A stretch of DNA of 64,000 bases from Ophioderma brevispina (taxonomy: Eukaryota > Echinodermata > Ophiuroidea > Amphilepidida > Ophiodermatidae). The number at the start of each line of letters is the position of its first letter. Within the stretch, counting starts at the first letter, position 1. The notes beneath the pieces are model-generated. The model saw only the letters and a list, made by a program, of their open reading frames with translations. It had not been told where the DNA came from and did not search any database. The position numbers and the translations under genes are program-made. The stretch is from the NCBI GenBank assembly GCA_023653785.1, contig JAMKCH010084969.1:1-64000 (forward strand), given 5' to 3'. Shown here in pieces: positions 45,471 through 57,587 of the stretch.

Positions 45471-46436
45471 CCCCGCCGAACGAAGTTTCGGGAGGGGACT
45501 ATAAAAGGGCTCCGTCCTTGTGTCCCTTTGTCTTTATGTCCGTTTTTCCGTGATTAAAAATGTTTAACCTGGAACCTTTGGGGATATCTTTATTTCTTGG
45601 AGAGCTAGAGTAGCCAAACTTTGGTATATTGTAGGACGGGGATATCCCCTCTCATCATGTAATTCTCCCCCCGGGGTCCTCCCCCTGGGTCTGTCAGGGG
45701 TAGGGGAAAAAGTAACAGGGAAAAAGGGGGGGGGGTCAATTTGCACAGAAATGGTCAATTGTGTACAATAATATAATCCTGGAATGTTCAGTATAATGGC
45801 TACGATGAGGTACCTTGGTGGAAAGAAGTAGGTTCATGAGTTCTCAAGCTGATTAGATTTGGTGTAAAATATCTAATTAAGTATCTAATTTTGCCGTAAT
45901 TTTATGAAATTTTTCCCTCAAGGCTGTGTACAAAGGTTGTGTTTTTTTCCTGTCTGGAGTTCTGTAAGGGTATATGCTGTACTTGGGTGGAAGGAAGCGT
46001 AACTGAGGAGTTCTCAACCTGAGTAGATTTTGGGCAAATTTTCCTGGTGTCCGGTGCACTTGGGTTGCCAGCCTGTTTACATTTCATGGAAAATGTAAAA
46101 TCCGTAAAATGCGATGTTTCGGCCCTTTTCCAGACCCCGTATGGGTTCCCCAAATTAAAATGTGGTCACATGATTTTTTTCAAAATGTGTTTGCCAAATT
46201 GAGAATTATCATATTTTTACTAAATTTAGTGAATTTTTCAGGGATTTTTGTCATGATGCTTTTCAAATTTCTTGAGTCCATTTTAGACCAAAATGTAACC
46301 ATTTTGTCTTTCCAAGTTATTTTGTCGATCTAGTCTGGGCCAAAATGTAGGGTGGACTGGTGCGTTTTAGTTTGTCACTTAGTTATCGCGATATTCGGCG
46401 GGCACATATTTTACGCATCGCGTAATACGAGTATCG
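45471..46436 (+). mobile_element. Compact HINE-type element, second subfamily
   Basis: The 5' end carries CCCGCCGAA (45472-45480) inside a near-palindrome ending TTTCGGGAGGGGAC. The 3' end carries the exact reverse complement TTCGGCGGG (46394-46402), followed by a perfect hairpin TTACGC-ATC-GCGTAA (46411-46425) and a short tail. The insertion is in a T run (GATTTTT before it). This reproduces HINE architecture at about 0.97 kb without a tandem core. Internal blocks (ATTCTGTAAGGGTATAT; GCCAGCCTGTTTACA) are shared with the longer HINE at 50991. Confidence 0.65.
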
Positions 46437-47127
46437 CCTTGTTTATTATTTAAAGGCCCTTAAGTTTCTGGGGAAATCTACACAACAAAATGTGTTAAGG
46501 AGCCTCATGTGCTTATATCAGTGCTACTGTCAATATCTTTTTTTCATTATGTTTATTTGATCAAAGCTTGCAGTTAAAAAAAAAAAATATGTATACACAT
46601 GTGTGTCCAACTGCATATGCAATTTTCCAGTCTTGCTTATAGTTGTCCTCGTGGTAAAGACGTGGGCTTGCTGGTACAACATCAATTTGCATTGCATTAC
46701 ACGTGAGGTCTCTAGTTTTACATTTTGAGTTTTACAACCAGTGGGTCACACAACCCCATTTAGAATGATAAACCAAAATGCAAAATTTTGCAAAATATTC
46801 CATTTGAACAGATATAGACCAGTTCACAACCGCAATGTTTGTAAACTGTTAGGGCCTGCATCTTGAAATAGGTCGACCTGACTATTACAGTAAATCTTTT
46901 TAAGTTTTAATACTAGGGCCATAATATTCGCATGAATGGATTCGCAGGCACCAAAAGAAGTGACATAGGATGTTAACTGGTCTGATTGCCACTATTTTAG
47001 AAGGTAACCAACAACTAACAAAAAATACCACCCACCAAGGCATACATCAGTTGGAGTTCCGATTTGATTTGTTTGTGGGCATGCACACCACAACATGCGT
47101 AGCTACCAATATAGCATGTTTAAAGGG
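46437..47127. other. AT-rich stretch
   Basis: No gene recognised. An A run is at about 46577-46587. A tRNA-like string at about 46645-46675 lacks a convincing B box. Confidence 0.4.
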
Positions 47128-47345
47128 AATGACCTGATTTAAGTATATAAGTTTTTCATCTGATTGGACGACCTTGACCCCAAAACCCCACCTGTAAAGT
47201 TTTTGCCTGATATGCAGTCCATTTTAGTGAGAGATAAAGCGTGATTTTGTAAGCTCCATAGAGTAAACTGTGTAAGCTATAATGGTTCGATACCAAAATG
47301 GGGCCATTTCCCTCATAACATCCAAACCAAATATTTTTCATCCCT
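47128..47345 (+). repeat. Dispersed repeat family, copy 2
   Basis: Matches 58370-58608 in inverted orientation over about 220 bp and 23555-23650 in direct orientation. Ordered motifs include CCTGATTTAAG, AAGTTTTTCATCT, CCCCAAAACCCCACCTGTAA, CCATAGAGTA, and CTCATAACATCCAAACCAAA at the end. Confidence 0.7.
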
Positions 47346-48044
47346 AAGATTTGCAGGGTAAATTGATAAAAATATTACGTTTTCAAACATCAAAATATTG
47401 ACCACTTCCGGTAAAATCAGGTGTTTTTCTGGTACAGGTTATTAAAGGTTATTGATCCAATAAAGGTCATGGCCCCGAGTATTGGTGCCATCCCACCAAC
47501 ATCATGTTTGTACCTATTTGTGAAAGCTGATATTTTTACTACTTAGTTCTCCAGGCAGAAATAAATGAATTCAGAGTGAATCAAAAAAAAATTGGGCATG
47601 ACAAAAAACAAAAATTTTGACCCTGACCTGTTTCACTCAAAAGTGTTGACGGCAGTTGATTTTCAATGATCTGCGGTATTTTCGACTTTCCTAGGGCTGA
47701 AAAATAAATAATTTGAAGAAAAGAGATAGATATGAAACGTTTTTCACAGCTGATCCAGAAAGATTAGCCAAGCATATCATAAACAAAATAATGAACCTGA
47801 CAACCCAGCTTAAACCATAACCGGTATAAATTCCCATTGGAATGTGGGTAAAAATGGATACCCCCAAACTCTTTCATATCTCCCTCACTTTCTTCTTCAA
47901 CATCACCAATTCCTTCATTCAAAGTCAAAATATCCAGATCATGAGAACATCAACTGCATCACACTTGATGAACAGGTCAGGGGTCAAATTTGTGTGTTTT
48001 TTTTCATGCACAAACATTTTTTTATTCACTATTAATATTCTCTT

Positions 48045-48180
48045 TTTCTGGAGATTGCCAGCGCACACAAGTATTGAAAAAAACCCATGTGCAACTTGGC
48101 CGGACTCGAACCGCAACTTTTTGTATTACTTGCATGCGATCTTGCGCAACTGATCTAACAAGCCAGGGGTTAGTATAGGA
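48045..48180 (-). mobile_element. tRNA-derived SINE (minus strand)
   Basis: On the minus strand a perfect B box GGTTCGAGTCC (48102-48112) follows an A-box-like TGGCTTGTTAGATCAG (about 48150-48165). Spacing fits tRNA-derived promoters but the arms do not pair well, so it is not an intact tRNA. It directly abuts the LINE remnant starting at about 48185. Confidence 0.5.
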
Positions 48181-48184
48181 GCGA

Positions 48185-50400
48185 TAGATATCATCACATC
48201 TATCAAACAAGCTCTTGATAAACATGCCCCTGCTAACCATAACCACTCGCACCGGTAGACCGCAACCTTGTGGTACAAGAAGAACATCCATGTTGGCGCG
48301 TCGTCTTCGTCACAGGTATGAACGGAAGTGGCAGAAAAGCACACTCGGATGATCGGCAAACTTTACCCTTGACCACGACAGTGGTCAACAAGATGAGTTA
48401 CAATGCTTAAGAGGCTTACTATAGGAAGAACTTGCCCAAAGCCAATACGAATACATTTTCAAGAAGGCAAATTCCCTTTTGAACCGCAACACCCAAACAA
48501 CAAAATCCTTCCGGCCTATGAACTCTATCCGAAACTTAATAATGACTTTGGGAACTTCTTTAGAGAGAAAGTTGACAAGATCTATAGCAGTATCAGATCG
48601 AATTGGAGGGACCAACTACAACAAATCTTGGTCCTCTCGACGACCCCTAAAATGTAGTTTCCAGGAGTTTAATCCTGTGAGTGAGGAGCCACATTCTAAG
48701 GATGTCATTCGCCAATCACCTGCAAAATCTTGTATGTTGGACCCTGTGCCCACGGTGGTTCAGTAAACAACATGCTCACATGTTTTGCCTCCAATGTTAT
48801 CACGCATAGTCAATGAATCTCTCAGCACTGGTATTTTCCCTACCTCGCTGATGCATGCAATAATCACTACTCTCCCATCATAAAAAACAATCTTAATGAC
48901 CCGAACCACTAAAGAACATACAGAGCCCGTCTCAAATATACCTTTCCTCTCCAAAGTCATTGAGAAATTTGCAGTCAAGAAACAATACCACTAATAGCCA
49001 TCGAGAAAGAACCTGGTGAACCCTTTACAATCAGCAGATAGGGTTTCTCATAGTACTGAATCAGCACTGTTAAAAGTCAAGATTACATAATGCAAATTTA
49101 ATATTCTCAAGGAGGGGTGTATTCTTGGTTCTTCCGATCTAGTGCCAGCCTTTGATACTGTTCAGCCATTCCATCTGGCTTGATCGCCTTTCCAACAACT
49201 TTGGCATCACATGGACTGCACTCAGATGGTACAAATCATATCTGTCAGGCAGACAACTCGTATTGCATCAATCACAAACGGGAATCTCCTCGGACGTTCA
49301 CGTTCTGGACTATGGATTACCCCAGGGGTCCATTGTTTGCCCATAGTCCTTCTATTATATTCCTTCAGACCTCGTCCAATAATCATACACAGAAGTGCAA
49401 TACACATTTTGCCGATGAATCCAACTGTATGTCCTTTTGAACTGAATGACTCACAATCCATAACGGTGCCTTCACACGTCTTACAACATCATGCATCTCG
49501 GACATCAAAACTGGATGACACAGAATTCTGAAGTTAATTGAGGAGAAAACCGAATTGTTTATAGCTGCCCCAGACCATCTGAGGTGCAACATACCCCATG
49601 TTACTCTCTTGTGGGGACAAAGCAATTCACCCTTCTAACAGTATTCGCAACTTGGAGCTATTTATTTTTGACACTTCTATGACAATTCCATCCATATTTC
49701 ATCATTATGTAGCACTTGAACTTTAATCTAATCTTAATCTAACACCCAACCCGCATCCGCAATTTCTTGACTTTGACACCTGTCACTTGATTGTTCGTGC
49801 CATTATTTTATCACGCCCTTGACTATGGCAACGTCTCCATGGTTCCAACTTTAAAGAGCTTCAACGTTTGCAGCGGGTGGCAGAACTGGTCTTGCTAAGA
49901 CTGATTTGCTGTTGGAAAATTTGACCATGCATCTCCTTGTCTACACACACTACCTACACTGGCTGCCGATTAGAGGAGAGGATAACTTCAAGACCCTTGT
50001 ATTTTTTTTTAAGTTGTCTCTCTGGAACAGCACCTGACTATCTTATGTCTTGTCGCTCTATCGACCAGCACGTGCAAGTCTCCATCGGCATCAGATAGCA
50101 CACTTCTTGCAGAACTTGCACCATCAAAAAAGGACCAAATGGCTCAAGACCGGACTTTCTCTTTTGTTGCTCCTCACATCTCTGGAAATAATCTTATACG
50201 GGACATTAGAGAATGTGACGCATTAACAAAGTTTAATAAGTGTTTAAATAAAAACTCATTTATACCCAAGTGACATTTAACCTTCCCCCTCTTGTCATTC
50301 TGCTAGTAGTTCTTTTCTTATTTGTTTCCACACTCAAGCGGCTGCGATCTCGATGTGTAGCGCTTTATACTGAATGCCATGTGTATGGTTTATGTATGGT
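48185..50400 (+). pseudogene. Decayed CR1/L2-like LINE, reverse transcriptase remnant
   Basis: Fragments of a non-LTR retrotransposon ORF2 appear in order but in shifting frames: a pre-RT linker (about 48185-48480), AKSCMLDPVPTVV (about 48720), LSRIVNESLSTGIFP (48795), a DLVPAFDTVQ-like block at about 49140 corresponding to the catalytic LSAAFDTVDH segment, WYKSYLSGRQLV (49230) and DYGLPQGSIVCP (49310), then a degraded ADE/YADD-like region (49410), ISDIKTWMTQNSLKLNEEKT-like text (49495) and terminal SFVAPHIW/RECDALTKF blocks (50160-50270). Reverse transcriptases of this clade copy their RNA at the insertion site. The apurinic endonuclease is absent, so the copy is 5'-truncated, and multiple frameshifts and stops make it dead. 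The 3' tail holds the TAGCGCTTTATA motif (about 50360) and a degenerate (ATGT)n end. Confidence 0.8.
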
Positions 50401-51029
50401 AAGGTCCTAACACCCATAGATATATCTATGTAGACCAGAGATGTTCCATGTCTGTGGTCTGTTTCCACAACCACAGGTAGTGTCTGTCCTGCTTCCAGGT
50501 TGACATCACTATCAGTCCATGAGGAGTCAGCTCCAGGTGGAAGAATGATCACTAGGTTCAATACCACTTAGTAGAAGTACTTGGGTGAATAGTAGAAGTC
50601 TTTCCACAAGTCAACTTTCTTCTTCTTTATACTCCTTAGAGACTTCCAAGGGGTTGGACTTTGCTAAGGAATCTCTCTCTGGATTTAAAGAAAGGCACTA
50701 TCATTGATTTGGTAAATTAGAATCAAAAATCATCAAAATCTGATTTTTGCATGTTTGTAACATGTAGATGTATCCTAACCACCCTGCAAAGGGGAGGACC
50801 AGAAGCAACCTAATACGGGCAAATAAATCGAAATTTTTTAGTCATTATTGTCCGTTCGACACTTACTACAACACGTACTTGAAAGGAGATACGTACCTTT
50901 GAACACTGCCGTGTGCTTCCTTTTCTCTTTCTTCAGTTGGAAAAGGGCACCTATGAGAAATTCTAGAGAGTACCTTACCCTTCACTTTTTGTCTCGGCCT
51001 GAACTTTGTTCGGCAGAGACTTAGTAATC

Positions 51030-51090
51030 ACTTTTTCTGTCTGTCTGTCCTTCGTCTGTCTGTCCGTCTGTCTGTCCTGTCTGTCTGTCA
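51030..51090 (+). repeat. (CTGT)n-like microsatellite in HINE 5' end
   Basis: CTGTCTGTCTGTCC-type runs, interrupted. The same position in copy 1 (3335-3368) has a shorter, diverged run, so this is a constant part of the element's 5' end. Confidence 0.85.
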
Positions 51091-52619
51091 TGCGATCCCG
51101 GTGTGCGTGACGTCCGTGTTCATGGCCTTGTGTATGATTTATTCCTGGATTCCCCTTAAGGGCGTATTGAATGTACCTGGACCTGAAAGAAGTGGGTTGA
51201 TGAGTCCTCGACCCGATTAGATTGTTGGGCGTAAAATATGCTAATTAGTATCTAATTTTTGCATAATAAACGAAATTTTCCTGCAAGGCTTGTGTACAAG
51301 TTTTCTGGAGTTCCGTAAGGCTATAATGATGTAACTTGTGAAAGGAGCGGGGCGGGAGAGTTTCTTCGACCTGATTATATTATCGGGCGTATTTCCGGTG
51401 GAAAATTAGTATGCAAAGAGGCTAATTAAATATGCAAAACTCAGCGTAATTGTCTATCATTTTGAAACGGTAACATTGGATAACGGAAAATTCCTTCACT
51501 GCATGAAAGCCGATCATGTGTGCATCTTTTTTGCATTTGAACGTGTGTTATACAGGTGCGGCTTAGGTATGCAAATGAGCTAATTAAATATGCGGTCCAG
51601 TGTACTGTAGGGGGGGAGTCTGAAACGTACATCGGAATAGGCACAATTTCCTTCGCTGCATGAAAAACTATCATGCAATCTATTTGGGTGAATCATAAGT
51701 GGGTCAAAGTCATGTGGTAGGCCGCTAAAGGGCATTTTTTGATACATTGCTCTAATTAAATATGCAGAATTGCTGTAATCACTGCAAATGGTTATTGGAT
51801 ATCAATTTTCGCTACATGAGCTTCTATCTATCTGTAGCCATCTTTTTGTATGAATCACAATGCGGTCAAAGTGCCAGTGGGTCAATTAAAGGGGCATTGC
51901 TTGATGCAATTGAATCTAATTAAATATGCGTAATTGCTGTATGCTTAAAATGTTACCATTTGGATATGCAAAATTCCTTCGCTACATGAGACTATAGACT
52001 TCTATATGGTAACATCTTTTGTGTGAATCATCAATTGTGGTCAACATGCATGTGGGCCACTTAATGGGCATTCTTGATTTTTAATTGCAACTAATGCTAA
52101 ATGCGTGTTCCATTTCAATCAACCAATTTTTCTCTCAGGTTGTTGTCATGGTCAGTGGTGAAATACTACAACCTTCAAAAAAAGGGGGAATGTGATTCAG
52201 GAGTTTACCATGTTGCACTAAATTAGGTCATCATGTGTGTTTATTTGGCAGGATTATGGCTTTGTATGATTGGTGGTGTACAAAACAAGACTTATCAAAA
52301 GGGTGGGGGGAGTACACCACAACAACGGTATTAACATCAATATGCTAGTGCCCATGTTTTAATTGAAATAGATTTTCTGTTCTGGTAGTCTTTTGGGTTG
52401 CCAGTCTGTTTACCATCTTGGAAAATGTGAAAATACGCATAATTGTGCATTTCTAGGCTTTCTGGACCCCGTAGGGGACCTCAAATTAAAATGTTGGGTC
52501 AATGTTTTTTCAAAAATAGTGTGCAAATGATTAAATTTTCATTATTTAATAAATTTAGTGAAATTCTTTTAAGGATTTTTGCATGGAACTTCTTCATGAT
52601 TTCATATCTATACAATGGA

Positions 52620-53830
52620 AAATGTTGTGACCCCTGGGGTGGGGTCAAATGATGAAAAAGAGCAGGAAATAAAGAATACTATAATGCAAACCGGGGGTGC
52701 TACTCCTTAACCTCTAGTGTATGATTATGGTGGGACATTTCAAGAGTAATATTTCCCAACGGAAGATGTTGTTGACCTCTATGGTGGTCTCAAATGAAAG
52801 AGTGAGAAGTATAGAATACTATAATGCAAACCCGGGGTGTTGACTCCTAAACGTCTCTTACTTGTGCTCATTGTGGGGGGACATTTCAAGATTAATATCC
52901 CAAACGGAAAGCTGTTATGACCTCTATGGTGGTAAAAAATGAAAGAGGTGAGCAAGTAGAGAATACTATAAATGCAACCTGGGGGTGCTACTTCTAAAGT
53001 CGCTTACTTGTGCTCATGTGGGGGGACATTCAAGATTAATATCTCACAACGGAAAATGTGTGACCCCGAGGGTGGGTCAAATGAAAGAGTGAGAGAAGGA
53101 TCATATCAAAATGCAAACCCGGGGTTGCTACTCCTAAACATCTCTTGCGTTATGATTATGTTGCGGGACATTTCAAGATAATATCTCCCAAACGAAAGAT
53201 GTTGGGACCTCTATGGTGGTATCAAATGAAGAGTGAGAAGTATAGAATACTATAAATGCCAAAACCGGGGGTGCTACTCCTAAACGTCTCTTAATTGTGC
53301 TCATGTGGGGGACATTTCAAGATTATATCTCCCAAACGGAGAGGTTAGACCTCTATGGTGCTATCAAATGAAAGAGTGAGAAGTAAAGAATACTATAATG
53401 CAAACCGGGGGTGCTACTCCTAACGTCTCTACTGTGTGCCATGTGGGGGACATTTCAAGATTATATCTCCCAACGGAAAATGTTTTTGAACCACCGGGGT
53501 GGGTTCAAATGAAAGAGTGCAGGTAAGAATACTATCAAAAAATGCAAACCGGGGGTGCTACTCCTAAACATCTAAGCTATGCTCTTGTTGAGGACTTTCT
53601 TCATGATTAATATCTCACAATGGAAAATGGTTTGTGACCCCTGGGGTGGTGTCAAATGAAAGAGGGCAGGAAGTAAAGTAATAACAGCAAACCAGGGTGT
53701 CTACTGCTAATAACCCTCTGACTTATGCTCGGGGGGGGGGGGGTGGGGGGGGTCAACTTGCAAGATTAATATTTTTGACCCCTAGGGTGGTGTCAATGAC
53801 AAAGTGGAAGTAAACATTTAAGAAATTGGA
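52620..53830 (+). repeat. 142-bp satellite array, eight units
   Basis: Units start near 52674, 52814, 52961, 53101, 53244, 53388, 53527 and 53680, each with GAATACTATAAATGCAAAC, GGGGGTGCTACTCCTAAACG, CATGTGGGGGACATTTCAAG, ATTAATATCTCCCAACGGAA and a CCCCTGGGGTGGTGTCAAAT block. Divergence is moderate, with many indels. Two further units of the same satellite lie outside any visible HINE at 61386-61650. A poly-G tract interrupts the last unit (53731-53752). Confidence 0.9.
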
Positions 53831-54630
53831 GTTTATCTGCTTGCACAACTTTTTGGGGACACCATGGACTCGCACAGTTGCACTTCTGGTGTGCTGCTTT
53901 TTGTCTTCAGTTACGCGCGCAAGAAAGGCGAGACCTTGTGGTTCGAGAACCGCTTGTGACTATTCCTGCTAATTGTCAATTTTTCACTCTTTCGGATAAA
54001 TCATTGATAGTGTCTTTAAGACCATTTAGGGAAATTTGAATTGTTAGGTTTGAATTAGGCATTTGAATTGGTAGGTTTGAGAACATGCCAGGACAGACCA
54101 TAATCTCAGAAGAAAGGGGTTACCAACCTGCTTAAAGTTGAGTCCATGCTCCTCATGCTACTTTGGCTTGCAACCCAAGCCGTTGGGGTTTTCGTCAAAC
54201 ACATTATGATCATTCTTCCATGTAATAGTCAATATGAGTACACAATTGTGTTGAGATGGTCGTTAATTCTAAAACTCCTCCATAAATAGTGTCTACTGAA
54301 AAAACTTCCGGCGTGGTTTTAACATAACAACTTTTGTTTACCCTTATGTAGGAAATACTGAGCGCTAAGTCTAACATCACCATCAAAAATAATCATTTGG
54401 AAAATCTTGAGTGTGCACTCTTTTTTTCCAATTAGTGCCAGTGTCTTTAAGTACTACTAGCAAACAAATTCATTAATGATCTTTAAAACTGCCACAAACA
54501 TGAGTGATGGATGAAGTGCGCTTAATTTCTTTAATGTAAAATAAGCACATCTTTTAATTATATTTATGGCCATGACTTAAATCATTTCAACACTCAATGC
54601 TAATCATAATGCACAGTCCTGACACATTAC

Positions 54631-54822
54631 CAGTGGCGGTTTAGGGAAAGGGCCCTGTCGAGACTTCAGCATCTTAAGGTGGGGCCCCTTTAGCATCAAG
54701 AAACAACGCAATATCACACTTAAGTTAGTAAGGTGTGTCCGATGGGGCCCTGAGAGCAATAATTTTTAGGTGGTGCCCCCTGTCAGCATCTGCTGACACT
54801 GCTGACTCTAACTCCGCCACTG
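54631..54822. mobile_element. hAT-like MITE in unit A
   Basis: Ends CAGTGGCGG / CCGCCACTG flank a 192-bp body, with a perfect 8-bp direct target duplication CACATTAC at 54623-54630 and 54823-54830. CAGTGGCGG ends and 8-bp duplications are typical of hAT elements. An internal GTCAGCATCTGCTGAC palindrome is present. The same element with the same target duplication is in unit B, so it inserted before the duplication. Confidence 0.85.
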
Positions 54823-55734
54823 CACATTACATGTAGACATGGTAGATATGGATTTTACTTTTAGCAGCAACTGTAAATTTGTTATTCATCCTGTGTTCTC
54901 AAAGCTTCTGCACTCTTCAAATGCTCTTGAGGGTTTACCCTTCAATCTTGAACCATTTGAATTTCAAATCCAATATTTCCAAAACCTTAACCAAACAACA
55001 TATGCACCACATTAGATTGACATGCCCCAATTTTCATTTTTTGGTTATCGTAAAAGGTAATTATGCTACACAAAAAGTACAGTCAATTTTTTTTAACTTC
55101 AAGTTTGCCTTCCTGTACTGAGAAAGCGACACCGCGCGCATTTTGAACACGATCTGTTCGATTTGGGCATTGGGGATTTCCAAATGCTAATTTGGGGGAA
55201 CGCTACATGTTATGTTACTATGGGCAGTCTCTGTCTCAGTGACATTACAAATTCAGCTCTTAAACCTTCCGTTCAAAAGATTCTTGGTAATATCAGAATT
55301 AAAGTTCATGGCCTGATTGCTAATTGCCTCGTCCCCATGGACCCCGATTTTACCAGAAGTGGTCAAAATTTTTTGTATCAGAAGACAGCTCTATTGTCAT
55401 TCTGCTAGTTGTTTATTTTCTTATTTGTTTCCACCACTCAGCGCTGCGATCTCGATGTAGTAGCGCTTTATAAATGCCCATGTGTATGTATGTATGTATG
55501 TAGGTCCTAACACCCATAGATGATATCTATCGTAGACCAGAGATGTTCCATTGTCCGTGGTGCTGTTCCACAACCACAGGTAGTGTACTGGTCTGCTTCC
55601 AGGTTGACATCACTATTCAGTCCATGAGGAGTCAGCTCCAGGTGGAAGATGATCACTAGGTTCAATACCAATTAGTAGAAGTTACTTGGTTGATAGTAAG
55701 TCTTTCCACAAGGCAACTTTCTTTATACTCCTTA

Positions 55735-56571
55735 GGGCGCGTTCCCACTATGATTTTTGGTACCAGGACGTGGTACGCGATGCTACATCGAGTCCCACTT
55801 CCCTTGCCGTAGTGGTAAACGAGCCGTTTTAAGTGGACTCGGACCTACATCCGAGATCGGGTCCGAGACCACCTCAGGTATGTAGTCTCGGTACTAGGAT
55901 GTGGTACCAAATGCCAGTGGGAACGCGTTTGTACATCGTAAGTGGGCCCGGCTCACATTCACCTCGCGAAAACCAATGCCTTGGCTGTGAGCAAGACCCG
56001 GGGAGCAAGGACAAAGTATCGCAAACAAAATCCGTTTTTTCAAACTTTGAATTCACACATATATCCTGAAACATCTCCTGATGATTTCTCTATTTGTATC
56101 ATATGTTTCATTAAGTATAAAACACGATACTTGAGGAGAGCAGGCGGTGAAAACACCGGGCTGGACGACCTCCATACACGTAAACAATGAGCCTTCCGGG
56201 TTTACGATGAATCTGAAAATGATACTTCCACACGCCTCACCCGATTTAATCACAAAATGATCAGAAAATGATAGCCTAGGACAATGTTCTTGTTCGACAG
56301 TCATGATGTGCTTTACATCAACATTTTTCATCAAAGTGAATCCTATTTGTTTCCATTCAGTATCAACAGGAGGAACAGAGCAGATCATTTTTTTGCAAAA
56401 AAACTAGCGCCCATAGTGGATGGAATGTAAGGAACAACATCCGGTAAGTGGGGGGCCCTATCTGTCCTCGGCGTTTGGCACGGTTGGGAGTACTATATCA
56501 CGACAGTGAGAACGCAAATCAATGTGGACTCAGACCTAGGTCCGAGCACATGTTTATAGTGGGAACACGCC
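55735..56571. mobile_element. TIR element inserted in unit B
   Basis: Left end GGGCGCGTTCCCACTATGA and right end, reverse-complemented, GGCGTGTTCCCACTATAAA form terminal inverted repeats. TA is present on both sides (55733-55734, 56572-56573), and the corresponding site in unit A (about 50630) is uninterrupted. The superfamily is uncertain. Subterminal GTTCCCACT motifs recur internally (for example, inverted near 55915). The interior has a 111-codon minus-strand frame (56053-56388). Confidence 0.75.
56053..56388 (-). CDS. Open frame inside the unit-B TIR element, product not recognised
   Basis: A minus-strand frame of 111 codons with ordinary amino-acid composition, starting MICSVPPVDTEWKQIGF, with several Cys and a C-terminal RCFRIYV. 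It is much more protein-like than the low-complexity frames elsewhere and is bounded by the element's non-coding ends. It is too short for a transposase and shows no DDE motif I can identify. It may be a captured host exon or a transposase remnant. No splice sites were assigned. Confidence 0.25.
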   Translation of the reverse strand: MICSVPPVDTEWKQIGFTLMKNVDVKHIMTVEQEHCPRLSFSDHFVIKSGEACGSIIFRFIVNPEGSLFTCMEVVQPGVFTACSPQVSCFILNETYDTNREIIRRCFRIYV

Positions 56572-57587
56572 TAAGACTTTCCTCAAGGGGTTGGACTTTG
56601 CTTAAGAAACTCTCTCTGGATTTAAAGGCACTATCAGTGATTTGGTAAATTAGAAAATCGAAAAAATCATCAAAAATCTGATTTTTGCATGTTTGTAACA
56701 AGTAGATGTATCCTAACACACCCTGCAAATGGTAGGACCAGAAGCAACCTAATACGGGCAAAATCGGAAATTTTAGTCATTACTGTCCTTTCGGACACTT
56801 ACTACAACACGTAATTGAATGGAGATTCGTATCTTTGAACACTGCCGTTTGCTTCCTTTTCTGTTAATTCTCCAGTTGGAAAGGGCAACTTATGAGAATT
56901 CTAGAGACTTACCCTTCACTTTTGAACTATTCCTGCTAATTTCAAATATTTTCACTCTTTCGGATAAATCATTGATAGTGTCTTTAAGACCATTTGAATT
57001 GTTAGGTTTGAATTAGGCCATTTGAATTGGTAGGTTTGAGAACATGCCAGGACAGACCATAATCTCAGAAGAAAGGGGTTACCAACTCTGCTTAAAGTTG
57101 ATTCCATGCTACTTTGGCTTGCAACACAAGCCGTTGGGGTTGTCGTCAAGCACATTATGATCATTCTTCCATGTAATAGTCAATATGAGTACACAATTGT
57201 GTTGAGATGTCGTTAAATTCTAAAACTCACTCCATATAATAGTGTCTACTGAAAAAAACCATTCCGGAGTGGTTTTAACATAAAAACTTTTGTTTACCCA
57301 TTATTAGGAAATAAATGAGCGCTAAGTATACATCACCATGCAAAAATATCAATTTGGAAAAAATCTTGAGTGTGCACTCTTTTTTCCAAATTAGTGCCAG
57401 TGTCTTTAAGTACTAGCAAACAAATGCATTATTGATCTTTAAGAACTGCCACAAACATGAGTGATGGATGAAGTGTGCTTAATTTCTTTAATGTAAATAG
57501 GCACACTTTTAAAATTATATTTATGGCCATGACTTAAATCATGTCAACACTCAATGCTAATCATAATGCACAGTCCTGACACATTAC

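Larger units (their letters stand above)
50991..53955 (+). mobile_element. Helentron-like non-autonomous element (HINE), copy in unit A
   Basis: The ends are defined by comparison with the uninterrupted sequence in unit B (CTTCACTTTTGAACTATTCC at about 56915-56932). The 5' end, after a T run, is GTCTCGGCCTGAAC, forming a near-palindrome up to GAGAC (51020). The 3' end has GGCGAGAC (53927-53934) then the hairpin GGTTC-GA-GAACC (53940-53951). No long target duplication exists, in line with HINE/Helentron insertion between T residues. The core holds a 142-bp tandem array. It matches copy 1 (3283-9209) at both ends. No protein is encoded, so it would depend on a Helentron Rep/helicase elsewhere. 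Confidence 0.8.
50292..55393 (+). repeat. Tandem duplication, unit A
   Basis: Homologous to 55394-58346. Shared order: TTGTCATTCTGCTAG start, LINE 3' tail, a TCCACAACCACAGGTAGTG block, ACCTAATACGGGCAAA, GAACATGCCAGGACAGACCA, the hAT-like MITE, then a block ending GGTCAAAATTTTTTGTATCA. Without its 2.97-kb HINE insertion, unit A is about 2.14 kb, matching unit B without its 0.84-kb insertion (about 2.11 kb). Confidence 0.9.

Noticed and set aside
48045..48180. tRNA gene suggested by a perfect B box
   Set aside because: Acceptor, D and anticodon arms do not pair, and a SINE-like 3' body follows. The same reasoning applies to the B boxes at 14516, 33930 and 34420.
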